64,000 nt of DNA, taken from NCBI GenBank assembly GCA_022414725.1, contig CM039464.1:52346026-52410025 (forward strand). Reading direction: 5' to 3'. The translations under genes and the position numbers were made by a program. This document shows positions 11,301 to 20,778 of this stretch, in pieces. Source of the stretch: Microglena sp. YARC. Lineage: Eukaryota; Chlorophyta; Chlorophyceae; Chlamydomonadales; Chlamydomonadaceae. The notes under the pieces were generated by a model. The model searched no databases. It saw nothing but the letters and a program-made list of their open reading frames with translations, and was not told the DNA's origin. The stretch's first letter is position 1. Each line of letters opens with the position of its first letter.

Positions 11301-13846
11301 GTGTGTCTGGCCAGGGTTAGGTGCCGATAGGGTAGGCAATGCCTTCATTGCTTCAGCTGAAGGTCGCATGCAGGTCACCATGGACTGTAACGAGGTGAGT
11401 TTAGGGTCAGAGGTGGTCCGGGTTCCGGTGGTTGGGTTGGGTGGGCAAGGGGTGGGGTTAAGCAGGTGGCGGTAGGATGCCTTCATTGTCTCAGGCGAGG
11501 CCACAAGTCTCTATGATCACCATGGACCGTACGAGGTGGGTGTAGGGTTAGGGGTGCCTCCGGGTTCTGGTGGGTTTGGGTTGGGTGTGTCCGGGTCAGG
11601 GGTTGGGTGGGGTGGGGTAGGGGATGCCCTCATTGCCTCAGGCGGAGCTCGCATGCAGGTGACCATTTAGCGCCACGAGCTGAGTGTAGGGGTTGGGTGG
11701 CTCCCGCTGGGTTCGGGTTGGTGTGTCTGGGCCAGGGGGGGTGCGTAGGGATGCCCTCATTGCCTCAGCCGGAAGTCGCATGCAGGTGACCATGGACGGT
11801 TACGAGTTGAGTGTAGGGGTGGGGTGGCTCCGGCTGGGTTCGGGTTTGTGTGTCTGGGCCAGGGGTGGGGTGGCGTAGGGGATGCCCTCATTGCCTCAGG
11901 CGGAGCTCGCAAGCAGGTGGCCATTTAGCGCCCTGAGCTGAGTGTAGGGGTTGGGTGGCTCCCGCTGGGTTCGGGTTGGTGTGTCTGGGCCAGGGGTGGG
12001 GTGGCGTAGGGGATGCCTTCATTGCCTCAGCCGGAGCTCGCATGCAGGTGGCCATTTAGCGCTACGAGCTGAGTGTAGGGTGGGGTGCTCCCGCTGGGTT
12101 CGGGTTGGTGTGTCTGGGCCAGGGTGGTGGCGTAGGGGATGCCTTCATTGCCTCAGCCGGAGCTCGCATGCAGGTCACCATGGACCGTTACGAGGTGAGT
12201 GTAGGGTTAGGGGTGGGTCCGGGTTCCGGTAGGTTTGGGTTGGGTGGGTCTGGGTCAGGAGTGGGGTGGGTGGGGGCTGAAGCTGCAATTGCTCTTGTTG
12301 CCACAGGCGGAGGTCGCATGCAGGTCACCATGGACGGACGGTTACGAGTTGGGGTCAGGGGTGTGGGTGGGAGGCTTCCAGTGAGTCCCTCGTGGCCTGA
12401 GAGTTACACACTGATACGAGATCCCGCCACACTTGTTAACCCCAACATGAACGCACACACCCTCATGCACACACATGCTCCAGACATATACACACATGCA
12501 CACACACACACATATGCTCCTAACTCATACACACATGCACACACACATATGCGCGCACACTTACACACGTACACAGTCATGCACACACACACATAAGCAC
12601 AAATGCACACAAGCACACACAAAACGAACACACACCTTTTCCAACTGATCATCTGCAGGCCGACTGGGACATCGTCAAGAAGGGATGGTATGCCCATGTC
12701 TTGGGCGAGGCCCCCAACACCTTCAAGGACGCTGGCACTGCTGTCGCAACCCTCAGGGTGCGTCCAAAACCAGGATTTTATATTACACATTTTTATCAGT
12801 ATTATCACCTTGTAAATAGAACAAACATTTTATCAATATGAATAATTTTATCTCGGAAGTTTATCAATATTATCACATTTTTTGAATACAAAAGTATTTA
12901 AAACCTTCCAGACCCAGGATTTTCTTATATATGGCATTTTTATCATTTTGACCAATATTAACTCATTTTAAAAATATTAATCAATATTTGACACTTACAT
13001 CAATTTGATCAGATCTGATCAGTCTCATCACCTTTTAATATTAAAAACATTATCAATATCAAAATTAAGAATTTTATCTAGAAATTCACCAATATTGTCA
13101 CCTTTTTTAATAAGAAAAAGTATTTTAAACACCTTCTAAGACGCTGGCACTGCTGTTGCGACCCTCAGGGTGAGTCCAGACCCAGGATTTTCATATTACG
13201 CATTTTTATTTATTTGATAACTTTTTATTATACCAGCACTTTCATGAATGTACATAAGCTCATCACGGACGTTTATCAATATTATCACATTTATAATAAA
13301 TAAAGCATTTGCCATGTTTTAATTAATTTGAACAATATTAAACTTATTAACAGTTTTTAATATTAAAAATACATTTGGCATTTTATCAATTTGATCAGAT
13401 TTGATCAATGTTATCACTTCTTTTTATTAAAAGCATTGTTAACAAAATTAGCAGTCTAATCTCTAAGTTGATCAATTTGTCGATCTGTATTTAGCATATT
13501 TGGCCATTATTTTAATAAACAATAATCACTATTTTGATCACTATTTGAATCAATATTTTACTCCGTATTGAGCTTTTTGATCAATATTGTACTCAATTTT
13601 TGAATTCACATTGAGCTTTTTTCAAACTTTGCAGGGCTCTGAGGACAAGCCTGTGTCTGACCAGAACCTGGAACCCTTTGTGATAGCGGGTGAGGACGGC
13701 AAGCCTGTGGGCACTGTTGAGGATGGCGACGCTGTGGTGCTGTTCAACTTCCGTTCTGATCGTGTGATCCAGATGAGCAAGGCCTTTGAGTATGAGGACT
13801 TCAGCTACTTCGACCGCAAGCGCTTCCCTAAGGTGTGTGTGTTTGG

Positions 13847-13878
<32 letters not shown>

Positions 13879-16800
13879 CGGTGGTTGGTTTGGGGAGAGG
13901 GGTGACTGTGTTATCCAGATGAGCAAGGCTTTTGAGTATGAGGACTTCAGCTTCTTCGACCGCAAGCGCTTCCCTAAGGTGTGTGTGGTGTGTGTGTGTG
14001 GTGGTGTAGTGGTGTGTGTGGGGGGTGGTGTGTGTGGGGGGGGGGGGGAAGGGGGTAAGGTCCATGGTCAGTGTGTGGTGGTGGCGGCGACGCCGTGGTG
14101 CTGTCCAACTTCCGCGCTGACTGTGTGATCCAGATGAGCAAGGCCTTTGAGTTTGAGGATTTCAGCTTCTTGGACCGCAAGCAATTTCCCAAGGTGTGTG
14201 GTGACAAAATGACACTCAAGTAGTCAAGTACCCTCAACCAGTCCCCCCCTCCATCCCCCTCCAACCACCACAACCCACTCCCCTACCCCCCAGACCCACT
14301 TTTTTGGCATGATGCAATATGACCGAGACCTCAAGCTGCCCGCCAACTACCTCTTCACACCTCCCACCCCCTCCACACTCCACACTCCACCTCCCTCCAT
14401 CCACCCCCCTACCCCCCAGACCCACTTCTTTGGCATGATGCAATATGACGGAGACCTCAAGCTGCCCGCCAACTACCTCTTCACACCTCCCACCCTCTCC
14501 ACCCTCCACACCCCACCCCCTCCACCCACCCTCCACCCACCCCCCTTCCCCCCAGGCCCACTTTGTTGGCATGATGCAATACGACAGAGACCTCAAGCTG
14601 CCCGCAAACTACCTTGTCTCATCCCCCACCCTCTCCACCCTCCACACCCCACCCACCCTCCACCCACCCCCTACCCCCCAGACCCACTTCGTTGGCATGA
14701 TGCATTACGATGGAGACCTCAAGCTGCCCGCCAATCAACCAACCAACCAACCAACCAAGCTGCCCGCCAATCAACTACTCAACCAAGCAACCAACCAAGC
14801 TGCCTGCCTATCAACCAACCAACCAACCAAGCTGCCTGCCTATCAAGCAACCAACCAAACAAGCTGCCCGCCAATCAACCACTCAACCAACCAACCAACC
14901 AAGCTGCCTGCCAATCAACCACTCAACCAAGCAACCAACCAAGCTGCCTGCCTATCAAGCAACCAACCAACCAACCAACCAAGCTGCCCGCCAATAAACC
15001 ACTCAACCAACCAACCAACCAAGCTGCCCGCCAATCAACCACTCAACTAACCAACCAAGCTACCCGCCAATCAACCACTCAACCAACCAACCATGCTACC
15101 CGCCAATCAACCACTCAACCAACCAACCAAGCTGCCCGCCAATTAACCACTCAACCAACCTACCAACCAACCAAGCTGCCCGCCTATCAACCACTCAACC
15201 AACCAACCAACCCTGAAAGCATGCAGAAATGATCCTCAAGTACATAACCCTCCACCAGCACACAACCTGACCGTCCCACCCTCCTTCACCTACCACCCAC
15301 CACACCCCTCCACTCCACCCTCCACCCACCCCCCTGCCCCCCAGACCCACTTTGTTGGCATGATGCAATACAACGGAGACCTCAAGCTGCCCGTCCACTA
15401 CCTCGTCACACCTCCCACCCCCTCCACCCTTCACACCCCACACCCCTCCACCCTTCATTCCACCCGCCCCACTGCCCCCAGACCCACTTCTTTGGTATGA
15501 TGCAATACGACGGAGACCTCAAGCTGCCCGCCAACCACCATAAAGGCGAACATAAATAGACTACGAAAGCATTCAGAAATGACCCTCAAGTACATTACCC
15601 TCAACCAGCACACAACCTGACTGTTCCACCCTCCACCCCCTGCCCCCAGACCCACTTTGTTGGCCACCCCCCACCCCCTCCACTCCAGCCTCCACCACCC
15701 CCCACCCCCTCCACTCCACCCTCCACCCACCCCCCACCCCCTCTACCCCACCCTCCACCTTCCTCCCTCCACACCCCACCCTCCGCCCTCCACACCCCCT
15801 TCCCCCTTGACCCACTTTGTTGGCATGATGCAATATGACCTCAAGCTGCCCGTCCACTACCTCGTCACACCTCCCACCCCCTCAACCCTCCACCTTCCTT
15901 CCTCCACGCCCCACCCCCCTCCACCCACCCCCCTACCCCCCAGACCCACTTAGTTGGCATGATGTAATACGACGGAGACCTCAAGCTGCCCGTCCACTAC
16001 CTCGTCACTCCTCCCTCCCCCTCAACCCTCCACCTTCCTCCCTCCACACCCCACCCCCCTCCACCCACCCCCCTACCCCCCAGACCCACTTAGTTGGCAT
16101 GATGTAATACGACGGAGACCTCAAGCTGCCCGTCCACTACCTCGTCACACCTCCCACCCCCTCAACCCTCCACCTTCCTCCCTCCACACCCACCCCCTCC
16201 ACCCACCCCCCTACCCCCCAGACCCACTTAGTTGGCATGATGTAATACGACGGAGACCTCAAGCTGCCCGTCCACTACCTCGTCACACCTCCCACCCCTC
16301 CACCCCCCTGCACCCTTCACTCTACCCGCCCCCCTACCCCCCAGACCCACTTCGTTGGCATGATGCAATACGACGGAGACCTCAAGCTGCCCGCCAACTA
16401 CCTGGTCACACCTCCTGCCATATTGAACGTGTCCGGAGAGTTCCTCACCAAGAACGGCATCAGCACCTTTGCCTGCTCCGAAACTCAGAAGTTTGGCCAC
16501 ATCACCTTCTTCTGGAACGGAAACCGCTCAGGTTACTTCGACAACCAGTTGGAGACTTACCTGGAGGTGTGTAACCCTGGGTGGGTCGTATTTGGGTCTG
16601 TGTTATTTGGGTTTGGGTTTGTGGGTTAGGGTGTGGTGGGGTAGGATGTGGGGGAGATTTGCCTTGAGGTTTCAAACCCTGGGTGATTTATATGTGAGGT
16701 TTGTGTGGGGGATTTTTGGGGGGGTTTGTGGGTGACGCCAAGCTGGAGACTTACCTCGAGTTGTGTAACCTTGGGTGGTTTGGGTTTGTGGGTTCGGGTG

Positions 16801-19800
16801 GGGTGGTGTGTGGGGGAGATTTGCATTGAGGTGTGTAACCCTGGGTGGTTTGTATTTGGTCTGTGGGGTTGTGTGTGGTGTGGGGGGGGGGGGGGGGGGG
16901 GGATTGCCTTGAGGTTTCAAACCCTGGGTGATTTGTATTTGGGTCTGTGGGTGGGGGTGTGTGTGTGTGTGGGGGGAGGGGGGGGGGGGGGGGGGGAGAC
17001 TTACCTTCAACCCCTGGGTGATTTGTTTTGGGGTCTGTGCGGGAATTTGTTTTGGGGTTTGTGGGTGATGCCAAGCTGGAGACTTACCTGGAGGTATGTA
17101 ACCCCGGGTGGTTAGTATTGGGGTTCTTAGGTTAGGGTGGGGTGGGGTGTGGGGGAGATTTGCATTGAGGTGTGTAACCCTGGGTGGTTTATACTTGGGG
17201 TTTGTGTGGGGTGGGGGGTGGAGGGGAGATTTGCTTTCAAACCCTGGTGATCTGCATTGGGGTCTGTGCGGGAATTTGTTTTGGGGTTTGTGGGTGACGC
17301 CAAGCTGGAGACTTACCTGGAGGTCTCTAACCCTGGGTGGTTAATACTTCGGGTTTGTGTGGGTGGGTGGAGTGGGATTTGTTTTGGGGTTTGTGGGTGA
17401 CTCCAAGCTCGAGACTTATCTTGAGGTATCTAACAATGTGTGGTTTATATGTGTGTGTGTGCCACCCTCCCACCATTACCACCCTACCCCTCCCAGATTC
17501 CCTCACCCTCCCACAACCCTCACTTATTCCCTCACCCTACCCACCACCCCCACCCTACCCCTCCCACCACCCTACCCCTCCCAGATTCCCTCGGACAAGA
17601 TCCAGTTCAATGACAAGCCCGACACGAAGGCTCATTCCATCCCCCCTAACTTACCCACCACCCCTCACCCACCAGCACCAACATCGCCGCCTCCCCCGCC
17701 CCACCACCACCACCCTCACCCTCCCACCACCCCTACCCTCTTACCCCTCCCACCACCACCACCACCCTCACCCTCCCACCACCCTACCCCTCCCAGATTC
17801 CCTCGGACAAGGTCCAGTTCAACGAGAAGCCCGACATGAAGGCCCGTGAGATCTGCGAAGCGTCCAAGGAGGCCCTGAAGAGCGGCAAGTTCAAGATGGT
17901 TCGAGTCAACTTCGCCAACCCCGATATGGTTGGCCACACCGGTGATATTGAGGCCACCATCAGGGCTTGTGAAGTAGTAGACACTTGTGTCAAGGAGCTC
18001 GTGGATATGGTCAATTCATTGAACGGAAGGTGAGCTGTCAGTTTCGGAGGGTTCAGTTTTTTCTTTTCAGCTATGAGCAGCAGCTTCTAGGCAGCTCCCC
18101 TGACTGGCTATTCTGGCAACCCGGATGTGGTTGGCCACACCGGTGATCTGGAGGCAACCATCACGGGCTGCGAAGTAGTAGACACTTGTGTGAAGGAGCT
18201 CGTGGATATGGTCTATTCATTGAACGGAAGGTGAGCTGTTAGTTTGTTGGTTTCGGAGGGTGCACTTTTTTCAGCTATGAGCAGCAGCTTCTAGGCAGCT
18301 CCCCTGACTGGCTATTCGGCCAAAGCTGGCACAACCTTGAGCAACTTGATGCAGGCATGATCAGTTGTCCATAAGTGCTGAAATAGTTCAGTGCAGCCAA
18401 GTGGCCGCCTCAGGGAGCTGCCTAGAAGCTGAGATGAAAAGTCGAAAAGACCAGTCCTATGCAGCGTCGCAAGCGACGCGGAAATTGGTGGAGTGTGTTG
18501 GCAACAGAACGAAAGGTGGCAACAATGGTGTTGACCGAAGCCAGTGAATTATGAGACAGTTGGCTGACATGTCAGGCTTCAATTTTTCGGTCGGTCGGAC
18601 GCACAGACGAGCATCGGGGTTACCCTGAGAGCTCCCAGCCAGCCAGAAGTGGGGGCTCCGCCAAACAACCTGGGAGGGGGTGGGAGGGGGTTGAATCCCT
18701 CAGACCCTCAATGGGTCTTCATTACGAATATGGGCACAAATAACCACCCATATGCATAGGACTTGCCTTTTTGACTTTTCATCTCAGCTTCTAGGCAGCT
18801 CCCTGAGCCGGCCACTGGGCTGCACTGATCTATTTCAGCACTTCTGGATAGCTGATTATGACAGCTAATCATGACAGCATCAAGCCAACTGGCGGTGGAT
18901 CAGTGCGGTCACGGTCTTTGGTACGTATATGGGCACAAATAACCACCCCAAGCCAACTGGCATTCTACCAGGGCGGTCACGGTCTTTGTCGTAATATTTA
19001 ATGTATATCTCTCCCGCCAGGTTCCTTGTGTCATGTAAAGATGTAATAATGAATATGTATCATACCCAGGAGGAGCCCGGGCCTCTAAAATGTCAGTAAG
19101 GCTGTTTGATTTTTTCTGAGAATGGATGTGTAATCGCATGTTTCATGGTGATATTTGAAGTTACTTTTCAGGTCATTCTGAGCACCTCATTTTTTGGGGG
19201 GGGGGGGGGCAGCCCTCCTCAGTTTTTTAAGCAGGGGGGGGGAGGGGGAGTGATTTTTTTTCTCCTCCCAATCATACATCGTATTTAATGTCTATCTCTC
19301 CCGCACAGGTTCCTTGTGCCATCCGACTGTGGAAAAGCAGACAACATGGCCTAGCGCGACATGAAGGGCAAGTGACCCGCCCCCCACACACACCCCACCC
19401 CACCCCTCTCAGGTTCCTTGTGTCATCCAACCACGGAAACGCAGACGACATGGTCCAGCGTGACAAGAAGGGCAAGTGACCACCACCCCTCACCCCACTC
19501 CACCCCTCACCCCTCCCAGGTTCCTTGTGTCATCCGACCACGGAAACGCAGACGACATGGTCCAGCGTGACAAGAAGGGCAAGGCCATCATGGGAGAGAA
19601 CGGAAAGCCCCTGGCCCTGACCTCCCACACTCTGGCCCCAGTGCCTGTAGCTATTGGAGGTGCTGGTCTGCCAGACACCGTCACCTTCAGGTGCGCTGTA
19701 GTATGTGTCGCTCTGTTTTGTTTTGAGTATGTAGTCTAGATAAGCCCATCATGGGAGAGAACGGAAAGCCCCTGGCCCTGACCTCCCACACACTGGCCCC

Positions 19801-20418
19801 AGTGCCTGTAACCATCGGGGGTTCTGGTATGCCATACACCATACACCATTACCTTCAGGTGCGCTGTAGTATGTGTCGCTCTGTTTTGTTTTGAGTATGT
19901 AGTCTAGGTAAGCCCCTCACAGGAGAGAATGGAAACCCCTGGCCCTGACCTCTCACACTCTGGCCCCAGTGCATATCCCTGTAACCCTTGCTTTGACCCA
20001 CATAGTTGAATTATGCTACCCCTGTCGACCTCAAAACAAACCTGACGCTCAAAGAAACAAATTGACCAACTGATGATGTTCAACGTAGGGATTATATGTC
20101 CTATGGTGGTCAGCTTGGGGAGGAGGGTTGATAAAATATTTAGGATGAGCAAGGTCTAAAGCTTTCCCTCTTACCCTTGCTTTGACCCACATAGTTGAAC
20201 CATGCTACCCCTGTCGACTACCACCACAAATGCACCTCAACCCACCTCACCCAGCTCATCCCACCCAATCTCACCCACCCCATCACCCAAAGTAACAAAC
20301 TGATGGTGTTCAACGCAGGGATGATATGCCCAATGCTGGATTGGCGAACATCACAGCCACCGCCTTGTCTCTTCTGGGATTCGAGCCCCCCTCTTTCTAC
20401 GAGGCAGCTTTGATCTAA
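5374..20418 (+). CDS. 2,3-bisphosphoglycerate-independent phosphoglycerate mutase (ten exons)
   Basis: Interconverts 3- and 2-phosphoglycerate in glycolysis and gluconeogenesis as a metal-dependent enzyme of the alkaline phosphatase superfamily. Exons: 5374-5481, 7313-7427, 8893-9111, 9446-9636, 12659-12757, 13635-13832, 16345-16566, 17797-18029, 19520-19690 and 20319-20418. All have GT-AG borders and the phases join to exactly 551 codons plus TAA, close to the plant-type enzyme length. Visible motifs: LDGWG (metal-binding Asp24), GNSEVGHNALGSG with nucleophile Ser77, SDGGVHSR, LTDGRD, NFRSDR, NPDMVGHTGD (425-434) and SDHGNADDM (from 467) with metal ligands Asp468 and His469. The C-terminus is GFEPPSFYEAALI. 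The start (gcaaccATGg) precedes the family's usual N-terminus with no transit peptide, so a cytosolic location is likely. Where exons exist in several copies I chose the copy that keeps frame and family sequence. The introns are crowded with decayed copies of exon edges. Confidence 0.96.
5482..5900 (+). repeat. Exon 1 donor-edge duplications plus dispersed family D, intron 1
   Basis: The junction 'gagtacaac|gtaaggagcgg' at 5473-5492 recurs with changes near 5627 and 5747, each followed by the same intron sequence ('ggtggttgg', then an AT-rich block). The copies are 120-150 bp apart. The distal part ('tagggagcggcaatatgat', 'gatgccggcagtctgacta') matches the repeats at 29655-29890 in another gene's intron, so a dispersed element appears to be included in the duplicated unit. 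Confidence 0.75.
6180..6310. repeat. GT/G-rich microsatellite in intron 1
   Basis: Runs of GTGTGTG and long G tracts. Open frames here are compositional artefacts. The rest of 5900-6540 holds AT-rich 'gatatcata' sequence and an unrecognised stretch. Confidence 0.8.
6540..7312 (+). repeat. Exon 2 acceptor-edge duplications (intron 1)
   Basis: The block 'gccattcctgctcag|gccgt', continuing into the first codons of exon 2 (A-V-H-S-A-K-T-P-T-M-D-A-L), occurs near 6571, 6721, 6876, 7038 and 7170 before the functional acceptor at 7311/7312. Spacing is roughly 130-160 bp. Each upstream copy is decayed, with substitutions or indels in the coding part. Confidence 0.85.
7428..8230 (+). repeat. Exon 2 donor-edge duplications (intron 2) and a 15-bp minisatellite
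   Basis: Copies of the end of exon 2 ('cccagtgatgctgacatgg|gtgagct') appear at about 7540-7580, 7675-7775, 7945-8035 and 8107-8190, progressively degraded. Between them, 7848-7932 holds six perfect or near-perfect copies of a 15-bp unit (acacactttacttct). Confidence 0.82.
8255..8892 (+). repeat. Exon 3 acceptor-edge duplications (intron 2)
   Basis: The block 'gaccaggcaactccgaggtt' followed by 'gccacaatgccctgggctc' (encoding the catalytic-serine region GNSEVGHNALGSG) recurs near 8358, 8553, 8709 and finally in the functional exon 3 at 8893. Intervening sequence is C-rich ('cccctgcacctgtaactg'). Confidence 0.85.
9268..9360 (+). repeat. Exon 4 acceptor-edge duplication (intron 3)
   Basis: The sequence 'acatgcag|gtgctgtcaag' and about 70 further bases of exon 4 occur once here before the functional copy at 9446. 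This copy has an altered 'ccccaac' in place of 'ccccgac' and diverges after the RDVP codons. Confidence 0.88.
9586..12345 (+). repeat. Exon 4 donor-edge tandem array, about 20 copies (intron 4)
   Basis: A unit of about 125-145 bp holds the last 50 or so bases of exon 4 (coding ALIASGGGRMQVTMDRYE) followed by the start of intron 4 ('gtgagtgtaggg' and G/T-rich sequence). Copies centre near 9609 (functional), 9746, 9882, 10150, 10300, 10430, 10554, 10690, 10838, 10976, 11106, 11236, 11370, 11510, 11651, 11778, 11909, 12040, 12167 and 12317. Subtypes ('tttagcgctacgag', 'cgtaacgag', 'ctctatgatcacc') recur in a fixed order, so a higher-order repeat exists. Confidence 0.92.
12420..12630 (+). repeat. 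CA-rich microsatellite before exon 5
   Basis: ACACAC/ACATAC dinucleotide-type repeats fill the end of intron 4. No exon-edge copies are seen at this acceptor. Confidence 0.85.
12720..13185 (+). repeat. Exon 5 donor-edge duplication in AT-rich intron 5
   Basis: The end of exon 5 ('gacgctggcactgctgt', then 'ccctcag|ggtg') and the following 'cagacccaggatttt' recur at about 13133-13185, with a shorter piece near 12908. The unit is about 400 bp and includes 'ttatcaatattatcac'-type AT-rich sequence, which continues to 13620 in the repeated second half. Confidence 0.8.
13845..14205 (+). repeat. Exon 6 donor-edge duplications (intron 6) with G tracts
   Basis: After the functional exon 6 end at 13832, the sequence encoding IQMSKAFEYEDFSFFDRKRFPK plus 'gtgtgtg' recurs at about 13913-13985 and again at about 14098-14200, the latter with L for F and Q for R substitutions. 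The copies are separated by long G homopolymers and GT repeats. Confidence 0.88.
14282..16344 (+). repeat. Exon 7 acceptor-edge tandem array, about 11 extra copies (intron 6)
   Basis: The block 'cccccag|acccactt' continuing into codons for HFVGMMQYDGDLKLPANYL recurs near 14291, 14417, 14553, 14680, 15343, 15479, 15646, 15811, 15943, 16083 and 16220 before the functional exon at 16345. Spacers are CCACC-rich. Several copies keep an intact AG and open frame, so cryptic splicing is conceivable. The array is interrupted by an AACC-rich expansion at 14730-15215. Confidence 0.92.
14730..15215 (+). repeat. AACC-type minisatellite derived from exon 7 sequence
   Basis: Repeats of 'caagctgcccgccaatcaac' alternating with AACC runs. 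The 'aagctgcccgccaa' core is the exon 7 codons for KLPAN, so this is a secondary expansion of one exon-edge copy. The apparent Gln/Pro/Asn-rich open frames across it are artefacts. Confidence 0.88.
16567..17440 (+). repeat. Exon 7 donor-edge duplications (intron 7)
   Basis: The block 'gagacttacctggag|gtgtg' plus 'taaccctgggtgg' recurs near 16743, 17078, 17306 and 17408, within GT/G-rich intron sequence that repeats 'gggagatttg' and 'tttgggtctgtg' motifs. Long G tracts lie at 16879-16900 and 16972-16997. Confidence 0.85.
17455..17796 (+). repeat. Exon 8 acceptor-edge duplications (intron 7)
   Basis: 'cctcccag|attccctc' occurs near 17496 and 17580. The second copy continues about 50 bp into exon 8 (IPSDKIQFNDKPDTKA) before diverging. 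The functional copy begins at 17797. The spacers are CCCACCACC-rich. Confidence 0.87.
18119..18330 (+). repeat. Exon 8 donor-edge duplication (intron 8)
   Basis: About 110 bp of exon 8 (from NPDMVGHTGD to SLNG) plus the donor and the following 'gtgagctg' intron are duplicated at about 18119-18240, with several substitutions (I to L, R to G, N to Y). No acceptor precedes the copy. Both copies are followed by a family B/C block ('gcagcagcttctaggcagct'). Confidence 0.9.
18373..18844. mobile_element. Fold-back (MITE-like) element with ~91-bp terminal inverted repeats, in intron 8
   Basis: Arms 18373-18463 and 18753-18844 are reverse complements over about 91 bp with around six mismatches. Weaker similarity extends further outwards to about 18343. 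The interior has no credible transposase frame and includes a perfect 7+7 palindrome (gcgtcgcaagcgacgc) near 18464. The same interior start recurs at the right edge of the window (63952-64000), and solo arms lie at about 4585. It is a non-autonomous element; the autonomous partner is not in view. Confidence 0.8.
18995..19519 (+). repeat. Exon 9 acceptor-edge duplications (intron 8)
   Basis: The start of exon 9, '(c)ag|gttccttgtgtcatc', occurs near 19018, 19307 and 19411 before the functional copy at 19520. The 19307 copy has an in-frame TAG and the 19411 copy stops after KKGK, so both are non-functional. A G-rich tract lies at 19195-19250. Confidence 0.88.
19691..20318 (+). repeat. Exon 9 donor-edge and exon 10 acceptor-edge duplications (intron 9)
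   Basis: About 120 bp of exon 9 (MGENGKPLALTSHTLAPVPV) with its donor and 'gtgcgctgtagtatgtg' recur at 19745-19915, and partly again at 19915-19985. Further on, 'ttgctttgacccacatag' and 'actgatgatgttcaacgtag' near 19987-20110 are a decayed copy of the exon 10 acceptor region at 20175-20330. Confidence 0.87.
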
Positions 20419-20717
20419 GCTTTGCAGTCTGAAGGAGCACACTACGTGACAAAGGGGCCTGGGTTTGGATTGAATTGTTACATGGTTTTTTAGCCAACTC
20501 TGGGCTCGGTGCTCTGGTTTGACTGCCTTGGCTCCCCTCCCCTTCCCACCCTCTTTCCCGTTTTCGTTTGTGATTGCTTTCGTGGCGTTTTATTATGCCT
20601 CTTGTTTGTTTCCAGGGATTGTTGGGGTGCCTTAAAACCCCTCCTAATCCAAATTTGATGGTCGTCAGGCTGTGCCGCTGTCCTGTCTTGACATTGTTTT
20701 ACTGAGTTTATGTAACG

Positions 20718-20719
<2 letters not shown>

Positions 20720-20775
<56 letters not shown>

Positions 20776-20778
20776 GGG
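20720..20778. repeat. CT microsatellite
   Basis: (CT)n with one interruption. The flanking 20420-21860 holds no gene that I can support. An apparent GT/TGTACTG-rich stretch occupies 21560-21770. Confidence 0.92.

Noticed and set aside
14309..15232. 307-codon Pro/Gln/Asn-rich frame
   Set aside because: It is the exon 7 acceptor-edge array and the AACC expansion read through. Acceptor sites and codon content show it to be intron.
18119..18229. An additional or alternative exon of phosphoglycerate mutase
   Set aside because: The block has a donor but no acceptor in front of it and repeats residues already encoded by exon 8, so it is an edge duplication.
19308..19480. Earlier copies of exon 9 as the functional exon
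   Set aside because: One has an in-frame TAG and the other stops shortly after KKGK. Only the copy at 19520 continues into the conserved C-terminal sequence.
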